A stretch of 64,000 nucleotides of DNA from Micromonospora tarapacensis (GTDB lineage Bacteria > Actinomycetota > Actinomycetes > Mycobacteriales > Micromonosporaceae): contig NZ_JAHCDI010000003.1 in assembly GCF_019697375.1 (NCBI RefSeq), positions 868,001-932,000 on the forward strand, written 5' to 3'. The notes under the pieces were generated by a model that saw only the letters and a list, made by a program, of their open reading frames with translations, did no database searches and was not told the origin of the DNA. A program made the translations under genes and the position numbers. Positions 35,701-43,579 of the stretch are shown piece after piece. How positions within the stretch are numbered: the stretch's first letter is position 1; every line of letters begins with the position of its first letter.

Positions 35701-37755
35701 GCGCACAGCTTCTGGCTGGGTGACGCCTTCGCCTCCGGCGGTTCGGCGGGCTACGACCACAAGAAGATGGGCATCACCGCCCGGGGGGCCTGGGAGTCGG
35801 TCAAGCGGCACTTCCGCGAGCTGGGCCACGACACCCAGAGCCAGGACTTCACCGTGGTCGGCGTCGGCGACATGTCCGGTGACGTGTTCGGCAACGGCAT
35901 GCTGCTGTCGGAGCACATCCGGCTGGTGGCCGCCTTCGACCACCGGCACATCTTCCTGGACCCGGACCCGGACGCGGCCAGCTCGTACACCGAACGGAAA
36001 CGGGTGTTCGAGATGTCCCGCTCGACCTGGGAGGACTACGACGCCGAGCTGATCTCCGCCGGTGGTGGGATCTATCCGCGTACGGCGAAGTCCGTGCCGG
36101 TGTCACCGCAGGTCCGTGCCGTGCTCGGGCTGAACGACGACGTCGAGCAGCTGAGCCCGCAGGAGTTGATGAAGGCGATCCTCACCGCGCCGGTCGACCT
36201 GTTCTGGAACGGCGGCATCGGCACCTACGTCAAGGCCGCCAGCCAGACCAACGCCGAGGTGGGTGACAAGTCCAACGACGCGATCCGGGTGGACGGCCGC
36301 AGCATGCGCTGCCGGGTGGTCGGTGAGGGCGGCAACCTCGGCTTCACCCAGCACGGCCGGATCGAGTACGCCCAGGCGGGCGGCCGGATGTACACCGACT
36401 TCATCGACAACGCCGCCGGAGTGGACTGCTCCGACCACGAGGTGAACATCAAGATCCTGCTGAACACCGCGGTGGCCGATGGTGAACTGACCGTTCCCGA
36501 ACGGGACGAACTGCTCGCCCGGATGACCGACGAGGTCGCCGAGCTGGTGTTGCGGGACAACTACGACCAGGCCCGTGCGATCAACAACTCCCAGGCGCAG
36601 GCCACCTCGCTGGTGCCGGTGCACCGACGGATGATCACGGACCTGGAGCGTTCCGGAACGCTGGACCGGGCGCTGGAGGCGCTGCCGCCGGACGAGGAAC
36701 TGGCGATCCGGGCCGAGTCCGGCCTGACCGCGCCGGAGTTCGCGGTGCTGCTCGCGTACGTGAAGATCGCCTTGGAGAAGGAGATCCTCACCGACGGGCT
36801 GGCCGACGAGGAGTGGACCAACGAGGTGCTGGTCAAGTACTTCCCGACGCCGATGCGGGAGCGGTTCGCCGACCGGATGGGCCGGCACCGGCTACGCCGC
36901 GACATCGTGACAACGGTGCTGGTCAACGAGGCGATCAACCGGGGTGGCATCTCGTTCGTCTTCCGGGTGGTGGAGGAGACCGCCGCGTCGGCGGCCGACG
37001 TGATCCGGGCGTACGTGGTGGTCCGGGAGGTGTTCGGGCTGCGCGAGCTGTGGGCCGAGGTCGAGGCGCTGGACAGCCGGATCGATCCGGAGTTGCAGAC
37101 CAGCGTCTACCTGGACACTCGGCGGCTGCTCGACCGGGCGGTGCGCTGGCTGGTGACCAACCGTCGCTCACCGATCGACGTGCCGGCGGAGATCGCCCGG
37201 CTGCGCGACGGGGTGGCCCACCTGCTGCCGGAACTGGAGACGTTGTTCTACGGCCGTGAGCGGGAGGCCATCGCGGCGCACATCGACTCGATGACCGCGC
37301 GGGGCGTGCCGCGCGAACTGGCCGAGCGGAGCACCCGCCTGATGTACAGCTTCGGCCTGCTGGACGTGGTGGAGACCGCCGCGGGTACCAAGCGGCAGGT
37401 GAGCGAGGTGGCCTCGATCTACTTCGTGCTCTCCGACCGGTTCCGGGTGGACTCGCTGCTGTCGAAGATCTCGTTGCTGCCCCGCGAGGACCGGTGGCAG
37501 ACCCTCGCCCGGATGGCGCTGCGTTACGACCTGTACGCCGCGCTCGCCGCGCTCACGGCGGAGGTGCTCGACTCCACGCCGGGGGATCTCCCGCCGCACG
37601 AGCGGGTGCAGCAGTGGGAGCAGTCGAACGCCACCTCCATCCACCGGGCCGAACGGGCGATGGGCGAGTTCGACGAGTCACGGGCGGACCTGGCGGCCCT
37701 GTCGGTGCTGCTGCGCCAGATCCGGACCCTGGTCCGCACCTCCGCCGCGAGCTGA
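32710..37755 (+). CDS. gdh: NAD-specific glutamate dehydrogenase, large (180-kDa class)
   Basis: The enzyme deaminates glutamate to 2-oxoglutarate with NAD+ and runs mainly in the catabolic direction. The protein has 1681 residues, in line with Streptomyces and mycobacterial NAD-GDHs (about 1620-1650). The N-terminal half carries ACT-like regulatory segments ([20 protein letters not shown] and [19 protein letters not shown]). The catalytic core starts around residue 870 with [40 protein letters not shown] and [20 protein letters not shown], and [17 protein letters not shown] for NAD binding. ATG 32710 is chosen with AGGGG ten bases upstream; an in-frame GTG at 32701 is too close to it. In mycobacteria this enzyme is controlled by the FHA protein GarA; no GarA is seen here. 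Confidence 0.95.
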   Translation: [1681 protein letters not shown]

Positions 37756-37768
37756 CCGCAGCCGCCCA

Positions 37769-37805
37769 CCGCGTGGCCCGGCGGTGTCGATGCCGGGCCA
37801 CGCGG
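37769..37805. terminator. Bidirectional terminator between gdh and sortase
   Basis: Perfect 14-bp arms (37769-37782 and 37792-37805) with a 9-nt loop, between the convergent gdh and sortase genes. One of the strongest hairpins in the window. Confidence 0.85.
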
Positions 37806-37811
37806 GTCGTG

Positions 37812-37847
37812 GTGGGTCAGGCCACCATCGTGGGTCAGGCCACCATC
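37812..37847. repeat. 18-bp tandem duplication covering the sortase stop codon
   Basis: GTGGGTCAGGCCACCATC occurs at 37812-37829 and 37830-37847. The copy at 37830 holds the sortase stop (TGA on the minus strand, 37835-37837); the second stop in the other copy lies just past it. It does not change the protein. Confidence 0.95.
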
Positions 37848-38542
37848 GAGGCGAAGACGATCACGTTGTCCGGGTAGTCGCCGGTTGCCTCGTCGAACTG
37901 CCCACCGCAGGTGACCACCCGCAACCCGGGTCGATCGCTGGGGCCGTACACCCGTTCGGTGGGAAAGGCGTCCTTCGGGTACGAGGCCACCGAGTCGACC
38001 CGGAAGGCGGCTGCCCGGCCGTCGGCACGGCTGACGGTGATGGTGTCGCCGGCCTGCAGGGCGCCGAGGGAGAAGAAGACGGCGGGACCGATCGCGGCCG
38101 AGTCCACATGCCCCACGATGACCGCGTTGCCCGGCTCGCCCGGGCTCGGACCGGGCTCGTACCAGCCGGCGAGCAGCGCCTGTTCCAGCGGGGGAACCTC
38201 GACCGTGCCGTCCGCGTTGGTGCCCAGCGCCATGATGTCCGCGGCGACGCCGATGCGAGGGATGTCGATCGTGGTGGGTGCGGAGCGGGGCAGGCCCGCC
38301 GGACCCGGTTCCGCACCATCGAGGTCGGCGTCCGCGAAGGGGGCGGTCGGGGCCGGATCGGGCGTGCCCACCCGCGCCAGGGGCTGCGGTGGACGGACCG
38401 CCCCGCCGGTCTTCAGCGAGGCGCCGATCAGCCCGGAACCGACCATGGCGAGCAGGACGACGACGGCGGCGCCGACGGCGCGCCCCGGTCTACCGTGGCG
38501 GCCGTCGGCCCCTCTCACCGTCGCGTCAGGCCGCGAACTCAT
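37835..38542 (-). CDS. Class F sortase
   Basis: Sortases join surface proteins to the cell wall. The protein has 235 residues with a basic N-terminus and one membrane segment at about residues 20-43, so it is anchored with its domain outside. The catalytic His is in VIVGHVDSAAIG, the nucleophilic Cys in RVVTCGGQFD, and a final IVFASMVA strand follows. An Arg of the usual class F triad is probably the one in RVDSVASYPKD. It overlaps the end of the acidic surface-protein gene by 17 bp and shares its strand. Class F is inferred from the VTCGG style and GC-rich actinobacterial setting; substrates elsewhere in the genome are possible. Confidence 0.88.
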   Translation of the reverse strand: MSSRPDATVRGADGRHGRPGRAVGAAVVVLLAMVGSGLIGASLKTGGAVRPPQPLARVGTPDPAPTAPFADADLDGAEPGPAGLPRSAPTTIDIPRIGVAADIMALGTNADGTVEVPPLEQALLAGWYEPGPSPGEPGNAVIVGHVDSAAIGPAVFFSLGALQAGDTITVSRADGRAAAFRVDSVASYPKDAFPTERVYGPSDRPGLRVVTCGGQFDEATGDYPDNVIVFASMVA

Positions 38543-39581
38543 CGGCCCTGCGGCGGCGCATCAGCACGAGGCCACCGAGGGTGGCCGCGCCGACCAGGCT
38601 CGCCCCGGCGGTGGCCAGGCCACGGTCGGCGCCGGTGGCCGGGCCGCCGTCACCACCGTCGACCCCGCCGTTCGGCAGGACGACCAGCTCACCCTCGCCG
38701 CAGGAGCCCTTCAGCTCGTACGTGCCGGGCTTGGCGTCCTCGGCGACGAGGGCCTCGCCGTAGTAGACGAAGTCCTTCTTGTGCTCCCAGCGGTCCTCCG
38801 AGCCGTACTCGCCGGACTCCTCGCCGGTCCACTCGCGCTCGCCCGACCAGCCGCCGGCGTCCGAGCCGTTCTCCTCGTAGCCCTTCCACTCGCTCTCGGA
38901 CTCCTCGCCGGTCCACTCGCGCTTGTCGCCCTCGTGGCCCTTCCACTCGCTCTCGGACTCCTCGCCGGTCCACTCGCGCTTGTCGCCCTCGTGGTCCTTC
39001 GACTCGCGCTTGTCGCGCTCGTGGTCCTTCTTCTCACGGCCACCTTCGGCGTCCTGGCCGTGCTCCTCGCCCTTCCAGTCGCGGCTGGCGTCGTCGGCCA
39101 TGTCGTCGGCGGCCGCGCCGCCCCCGGCACCGTTGGGGGCCGACCGCGGCGCCGATTCGTGCGCCTCCGGCCGGTCGCCGCCCTGCCAGTCCTCGCCGTT
39201 TTCGGCGTCCTTGCTGTCCTTGCCGTCCTTGCTGTCCTTGCCGTCCTTGCTGTCCTGCCAGTCCTTGCCGTCCTCGTAGGAGCCGTCCTCCTCGGCCCAA
39301 CTCCCGCGGTCGTCGCCCCGGTCCGCACCCTTGTGTGCCGGCTTGAGTTCGACCTTGCCGGTGACCTTGGACCAGACGAAGGCTTCCTCCTGCGGCTCGG
39401 CGCAGATCTGCACCAGCTTCACCTCGTCGCCGGCCTTGACGGCGTGTGGCTTGGCGAAGACCTTGCCCTCTTCCTCGTGTGGGTGGCCGTCGGCGAGCGC
39501 GACCGACGGCGCGAACGCCAGCAGGGAAGCGCCGCCCAGGGCAGCACCCGCAACGACCTTCCCCAGCATCTTCTTAGCCAT
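38526..39581 (-). CDS. Highly acidic, repetitive secreted surface protein, likely sortase substrate
   Basis: The protein has 351 residues. A signal peptide ends at FAPSVALADG (about 25-35). A first domain (to about 85) is followed by a long charged low-complexity region with DSKDGKDSKDGKDSKD-like runs and two perfect 19-residue repeats (EWTGEESESEWKG core, from a 57-bp DNA tandem repeat). A folded domain near residues 265-300 (FVYYGEALVAEDAKPGTYEL) comes next. The C-terminus has GPATGADRGLATAG, a hydrophobic segment (ASLVGAATLGGLVLM) and RRRRADEF, the layout of a wall-sorting signal with a variant motif. The gene is followed by a class F sortase, overlapping by 17 bp. Start ATG 39581; the SD is only moderate. 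Confidence 0.85.
   Translation of the reverse strand: MAKKMLGKVVAGAALGGASLLAFAPSVALADGHPHEEEGKVFAKPHAVKAGDEVKLVQICAEPQEEAFVWSKVTGKVELKPAHKGADRGDDRGSWAEEDGSYEDGKDWQDSKDGKDSKDGKDSKDAENGEDWQGGDRPEAHESAPRSAPNGAGGGAAADDMADDASRDWKGEEHGQDAEGGREKKDHERDKRESKDHEGDKREWTGEESESEWKGHEGDKREWTGEESESEWKGYEENGSDAGGWSGEREWTGEESGEYGSEDRWEHKKDFVYYGEALVAEDAKPGTYELKGSCGEGELVVLPNGGVDGGDGGPATGADRGLATAGASLVGAATLGGLVLMRRRRADEFAA
38881..38994. repeat. Perfect 57-bp tandem repeat, two copies, within the acidic protein gene
   Basis: Copies at 38881-38937 and 38938-38994 are identical and encode two 19-residue units in frame. Flanking DNA is similar (EWTGEES recurs), so the repeat number is probably variable between strains. 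Confidence 0.95.
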
Positions 39582-40111
39582 GACCTGTGTCACTCCATCC
39601 CTGGTTGTCCTGCGGCCGGCAACAACCGAGCCAGAACCGACGTTAGACCGTTTCATGACTTATGCAGGGAAAAATTCGTGTTCTGCCATTAGTTCGATTT
39701 GCGGGATCACGGGGCCACTTGACGGGCCCGTGCCGACCTGTCGGGGATAGGGTTGGGCGGGCGCTGTGCCGCTTTGGCTCGTGGACTGCTGGGCGAGGCA
39801 AGGCGGTATGGGGTGTTTGTCCGATAGGGTTTCGAAAATATCGAACCATTGCCATGGAAGCGCTCCCATGCAAGAATCGCAGCACGCGGTTGGGAGCCAC
39901 ACCGCACAGGCAGGGTGTCGAGGGCAGCCGGTTCACCGGACGACCACCTGGCCGCCGACCGGCCTGCCGGTCGTCGCACCACCACCAACGCCCGTCCGGG
40001 TCGGGCGCTCCCGAAGAATCCCGTTGGCACCGGCGGTCGTCCATGCAGGGCGCCCTCGGGCCACGTGCCGGGCCGTACGCGGATCCGGTCTCGCCCAAGG
40101 AGATCAGTGGC
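39582..40111 (+). other. 530-bp intergenic region between the acidic protein and the GH6 cellulase
   Basis: Divergent promoters. It is less GC-rich than the surroundings, notably near 39650-39720 and 39820-39860. It contains a CebR-like palindrome at 39855-39868. No coding frame in it has a ribosome site or family match; two open frames only continue back from the cellulase. Confidence 0.7.
39855..39868 (+). promoter_or_regulatory. CebR-type cellooligosaccharide operator
   Basis: TGGAAGCGCTCCCA matches the CebR operator TGGGAGCGCTCCCA of Streptomyces at 13 of 14 bases, and the flanks extend the palindrome to CATG at both ends (39853-39870). It lies 243 bp before the GH6 cellulase ATG. CebR represses cellulase and cellobiose-uptake genes in Streptomyces, released by cellobiose. 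Confidence 0.75.
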
Positions 40112-41920
40112 ATGAATCTGTGGAGAAGGCTGTCCGGCCGACGCCGGGCCGTCGCGCTGGCTGGCGCGAGCGCGCTGGTCGCGGGCGGTTTGGTGACGCT
40201 TCCGGTCACCGCGGCGCACGCAGCGACGCAATGCGACGTCGCCTACACGACCAACGACTGGCCGGGCGGCTTCACCGCCAACATCATCATTCGGAACATC
40301 GGCGACCCGCTCAACGGGTGGACGCTCGGCTTCACCTTCCCCGACGCCAACCAGCGCGTCACGCAGGGCTGGTCGGCCCGATGGAGCCAGTCGGGCCGCA
40401 ACGTCACCGCGCAGAACGAGTCGTGGAACGGGTCGCTGGCTACCGGCGGTAGCGCCAACATCGGCTTCAACGGCTCGTGGAGCGGCAGCAACCCGCGGCC
40501 GACCTCCTTCACGGTCAACGGGGTGACCTGCAACGGCGGCACGCCGCCGCCGACCACGCCGCCGCCCACGACGCCGCCGACGACCACGCCGCCGCCCACG
40601 ACGCCGCCGCCGACCACGCCGCCGCCCACGACGCCGCCGCCGACCACGCCGCCGCCCGGCAACAAGGTGGACAACCCGTACGTGAACGCCCAGGGCTACG
40701 TGAACCCGGAGTGGAAGGCGAAGGCCGAGTCGGTCAGCGGTGGTAGCCGTATCTCGGACACTCCGACCGGGGTGTGGCTGGACCGGATCGCGGCGATCGA
40801 GGGCACCGAGGACAGCCAGTCCAACGGCCCGATGGGCCTGCGTGACCACCTGGACGAGGCGCTACGTCAGAACGCCCAGTACATCCAGGTCGTGATCTAC
40901 AACCTGCCCGGCCGCGACTGCTCGGCGCTCGCCTCCAACGGCGAACTCGGGCCGGACGAACTGCCCAGGTACAAGGCCGAGTACATCGACCCGATCGCGG
41001 CGATCCAGGGTGACGCGAAGTACCGCGACCTGCGGATCATCAACATCATCGAGATCGACTCGCTGCCCAACCTGGTGACCAACACCACGGGCAACGCGGG
41101 CGGCACCGCGATGTGCGACACGGTCAAGGCCAACGGCGCGTACGTGGAGGGTGTCGGCTACGCCCTCGCCACGCTGGGCGCGATCCCGAACGTCTACAAC
41201 TACATCGACGCCGGCCACCACGGCTGGCTCGGCTGGGACAGCAACTTCACCCCGAGCGCCCAGATCCTGCGGGACGCCTCGCGTGCCTCCGGTGCCACCG
41301 CCGCCCACGTGCACGGTTTCATCGTCAACACGGCGAACTACTCGGCCCTGCGTGAGCCGTACGCGCTGGTCACCGACTCCGTCAACGGGCAGTCGGTGCG
41401 CCAGTCCAGCTGGATCGACTGGAACCAGTACAACGACGAGCTGTCCTTCGCCCAGGCGTTCCGCCAGGAACTGATCGGGCAGGGCTTCGCCAGCAACATC
41501 GGCATGCTGATCGACACCTCCCGCAACGGCTGGGGCGGCAGCGCCCGGCCCACCGGTGCCGGCCCGACGACCAGCGTGGACGCCTACGTGGACGGTGGCC
41601 GGGTCGACCGCCGCATCCACAAGGGCAACTGGTGCAACCAGGCCGGTGCGGGTCTGGGCGAGCGGCCGACGGCCGCGCCCGAGCCGGGCATCGACGCGTA
41701 CGTCTGGATCAAGCCCCCGGGTGAGTCGGACGGCTCCAGCCGCGAGATTCCCAACAACGACGGCAAGGGCTTCGACCGGATGTGCGACCCGACCTACACC
41801 GGGAACGAGCGCAACGGCAACAACCCCAGCGGTGCCCTGGCGGACGCCCCGATCTCGGGCGCCTGGTTCTCGGCGCAGCTCTCCGAGCTGATGGCGAACG
41901 CCTACCCGCCGCTGTCCTGA
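40112..41920 (+). CDS. GH6 family cellulase with CBM2 and Pro/Thr linker
   Basis: This is a secreted 602-residue cellulase. The signal peptide ends near AAHAATQ (about residue 36). A CBM2 cellulose-binding domain (about 38-132) with ITW-type WSARWSQSGRN and IGFNGSWSG follows. The linker (about 134-178) is PPPTTPPP repeats. The GH6 catalytic domain (about 185-600) has VIYNLPGRDCSALASNGEL (catalytic Asp region), IIEIDSLPNLV, and NANYS-like segments; the ending is ISGAWFSAQLSELMANAYPP. GH6 enzymes are cellobiohydrolases or endoglucanases acting from the non-reducing end, with inversion. The start ATG 40112 follows AAGGAG. A CebR-like box lies upstream, so cellobiose induction is expected. No partner gene flanks it. 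Confidence 0.93.
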   Translation: MNLWRRLSGRRRAVALAGASALVAGGLVTLPVTAAHAATQCDVAYTTNDWPGGFTANIIIRNIGDPLNGWTLGFTFPDANQRVTQGWSARWSQSGRNVTAQNESWNGSLATGGSANIGFNGSWSGSNPRPTSFTVNGVTCNGGTPPPTTPPPTTPPTTTPPPTTPPPTTPPPTTPPPTTPPPGNKVDNPYVNAQGYVNPEWKAKAESVSGGSRISDTPTGVWLDRIAAIEGTEDSQSNGPMGLRDHLDEALRQNAQYIQVVIYNLPGRDCSALASNGELGPDELPRYKAEYIDPIAAIQGDAKYRDLRIINIIEIDSLPNLVTNTTGNAGGTAMCDTVKANGAYVEGVGYALATLGAIPNVYNYIDAGHHGWLGWDSNFTPSAQILRDASRASGATAAHVHGFIVNTANYSALREPYALVTDSVNGQSVRQSSWIDWNQYNDELSFAQAFRQELIGQGFASNIGMLIDTSRNGWGGSARPTGAGPTTSVDAYVDGGRVDRRIHKGNWCNQAGAGLGERPTAAPEPGIDAYVWIKPPGESDGSSREIPNNDGKGFDRMCDPTYTGNERNGNNPSGALADAPISGAWFSAQLSELMANAYPPLS

Positions 41921-41978
41921 CGGCCAGAGGCACACCCGCCGCCGACAGTAGGTGAGGCGCTGCGGCGGCAGGTCACCC

Positions 41979-42016
41979 GGGCCCCTGGTCCGACCGCACC
42001 GGTCGGACCAGGGCCC
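41979..42016 (+). terminator. Terminator after the GH6 cellulase
   Basis: A long hairpin: arms at 41979-41996 and 42000-42016, one C bulge, 3-nt loop (CAC). It is 58 bp after the cellulase stop and 86 bp before the end of the convergent acidic gene. Confidence 0.8.
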
Positions 42017-42101
42017 TCGTGCCGCCCGCCGCTGCCACCCGCGCGACGTCCGGATGCACCACCCGGCCACCGCGCACGGCGCGGGCTCGGCGTGGGCGTG
42101 G

Positions 42102-42485
42102 TCAGGGCACGGTCTTCTCGATGGCCGCGCGACCGATCTCGTCCAGGTCGCGCCGGGCCCGTGCCACGTTCTCGGCGGTGAGGTCCTGACCCCGCGCCAG
42201 CACCAGATCCTCCGGCTCCCAGGGCTGCTCCGCACCGGTACGGATGTTGTCCCCGCCGGCACCGGTGCCGGTCCCCGTCGCCCCCGTGCCGGCCGCGTAC
42301 GGGTCGGCGATGATGTCCTCGGTGGATCCGTCCCGGGCGGTCTGGTCGTCCGGTCCGGTAAAGGCCGGGGTGTCCGGGTCGGGCCCGCCTCCGGTCATCA
42401 GCTGGGGGACAGCGGTGTCGTCGTCCACTGCCGCGGCCACCTCGGGGCGCTCCTCCAGCGGCCGTTCCCGGTCACGATCCGTCAT
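42102..42485 (-). CDS. Small acidic protein of unknown function
   Basis: The protein has 127 residues, acidic and Gly/Ala/Thr-rich (GTGATGTGTGAGGDN in the middle), probably mostly disordered, with a more conserved C-terminal piece EDLVLARGQDLTAENVARAR and DLDEIGRAAIEKTVP. It has no signal peptide, membrane segment or known domain. The start ATG 42485 follows AGGAGGG by eight bases. It is third in a same-strand group with two other acidic proteins (42610-44173), 125 bp after the second. I do not recognise the family. Confidence 0.75.
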   Translation of the reverse strand: MTDRDRERPLEERPEVAAAVDDDTAVPQLMTGGGPDPDTPAFTGPDDQTARDGSTEDIIADPYAAGTGATGTGTGAGGDNIRTGAEQPWEPEDLVLARGQDLTAENVARARRDLDEIGRAAIEKTVP

Positions 42486-42609
42486 CGTTGCTGCCCTCCT
42501 GACTGCCGCGATCTCTCCGGCCCGGGTACCCCCGTGGCGGGTCGCCATGCCTGGCGGCGGCAGGGCGAAGGCGGGCACCCCGATCCGGGACGCCCCCCTT
42601 CGTCGACGG

Positions 42610-43569
42610 TCAGCGGCCGAGCACCCGGTCGAGGAAGTCCCGGTACTCGCGTACGGCCATCCGTAGCCGCTCGGTGTCGGTCGAGCTGGCCTGCTGCCAG
42701 CCGCCGAGCTTGTCCTTGTGCTCCGCCAGCGCGGCGGACAGGGCCTGCATCGCCTCGTCGACCAGGGACTGCGCCTCACCGGCCGCCGCCCGGGGGTCGT
42801 CCACGAAACGCAGCTGGACGTCGCGCCAGCGGTCCCGGAACCCCTGCGCCGTCCCGTCGTCGAACAGGGTCGCCGCCCCGGCCGGCACGGCCGCCTCGGG
42901 CGTACCGTCGTTGCGCGGCTCGGCGTCCGGATCGACCATCGTCGGGGTGGCGCTGCCGTAGCCGGCTCCACCGGCCGCCGCCACGTCGTCGGCGCGAGGT
43001 GTCGTCTCCGGCGACGGCGGCCCGGCCCCGGTCACGCCGGGCTGCCCGTCCACATCGTCGTCCGTGCGGCGGTCGCCCGCCCGGTGCGCGTCCGTCCGGT
43101 CGGCGACCGCTGCCGGCGACGCCACGTCGGTGTCGTCGAGGTCGTCGGCCAGGTCGTCGTCATCCCGGTCGAACTCGGCGGTCGGGTCCGCGCGCCGTCC
43201 CACCCGGTCACCGTCGACCGCGCCGTCGCCCGGCTGCGCGGTGCTCTCCTCGCGCGGGTCGGGCTCGTTCTCGGGGCGCGGATCGGCCAGTGCGGACGCG
43301 GCGACCGCCCCACCGACGGTGGTCGCGCCGAAGGCGGTCGGCACGGGGGCCGGTTCGTTGACGTCGGACTGATCCGGGTCGCCGCCCGGACGGCCGTCCC
43401 ACGGGCGGGCCCGGTCGGCGGCCTCCGACCGGTCACGGTCCGCCGGCTCGTCGACGGCGTCGACGTCCTCGGTCACGTTCCGGTCCTCCGGGTTGGACGG
43501 TACTTCCACCGGATCGGAGCGGACGGCCTCCGGGTGGTCGTTGTTGAGCTGTTGCTCTTCCTGCCGCAT
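42610..43569 (-). CDS. Acidic low-complexity protein with conserved C-terminal domain, unknown function
   Basis: The protein has 319 residues. The first 215 are very acidic and disordered (Asp, Glu, Pro, Ala and Arg runs). The last about 85 residues are a helical domain, with RDRWRDVQLRFVDDPRAA, later SLVDEAMQALSAAL, and the ending TERLRMAVREYRDFLDRVL. The same domain occurs in the next protein (LQVRFVDSPAETVGQADELV and TEDLRQAVVHYRALFADLL), so the two are paralogues with different N-termini. The start ATG 43569 follows AGGAG. It is 10 bp from the upstream gene, so they are one operon. I have no function for it. Confidence 0.8.
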   Translation of the reverse strand: MRQEEQQLNNDHPEAVRSDPVEVPSNPEDRNVTEDVDAVDEPADRDRSEAADRARPWDGRPGGDPDQSDVNEPAPVPTAFGATTVGGAVAASALADPRPENEPDPREESTAQPGDGAVDGDRVGRRADPTAEFDRDDDDLADDLDDTDVASPAAVADRTDAHRAGDRRTDDDVDGQPGVTGAGPPSPETTPRADDVAAAGGAGYGSATPTMVDPDAEPRNDGTPEAAVPAGAATLFDDGTAQGFRDRWRDVQLRFVDDPRAAAGEAQSLVDEAMQALSAALAEHKDKLGGWQQASSTDTERLRMAVREYRDFLDRVLGR

Positions 43570-43579
43570 GGTGGTCTCC

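Noticed and set aside
37784..39692. Long plus-strand frames antisense to the sortase and acidic protein genes
   Set aside because: They are open only because of GC bias and repeats; the minus-strand frames carry signal peptide, sorting signal and sortase motifs.
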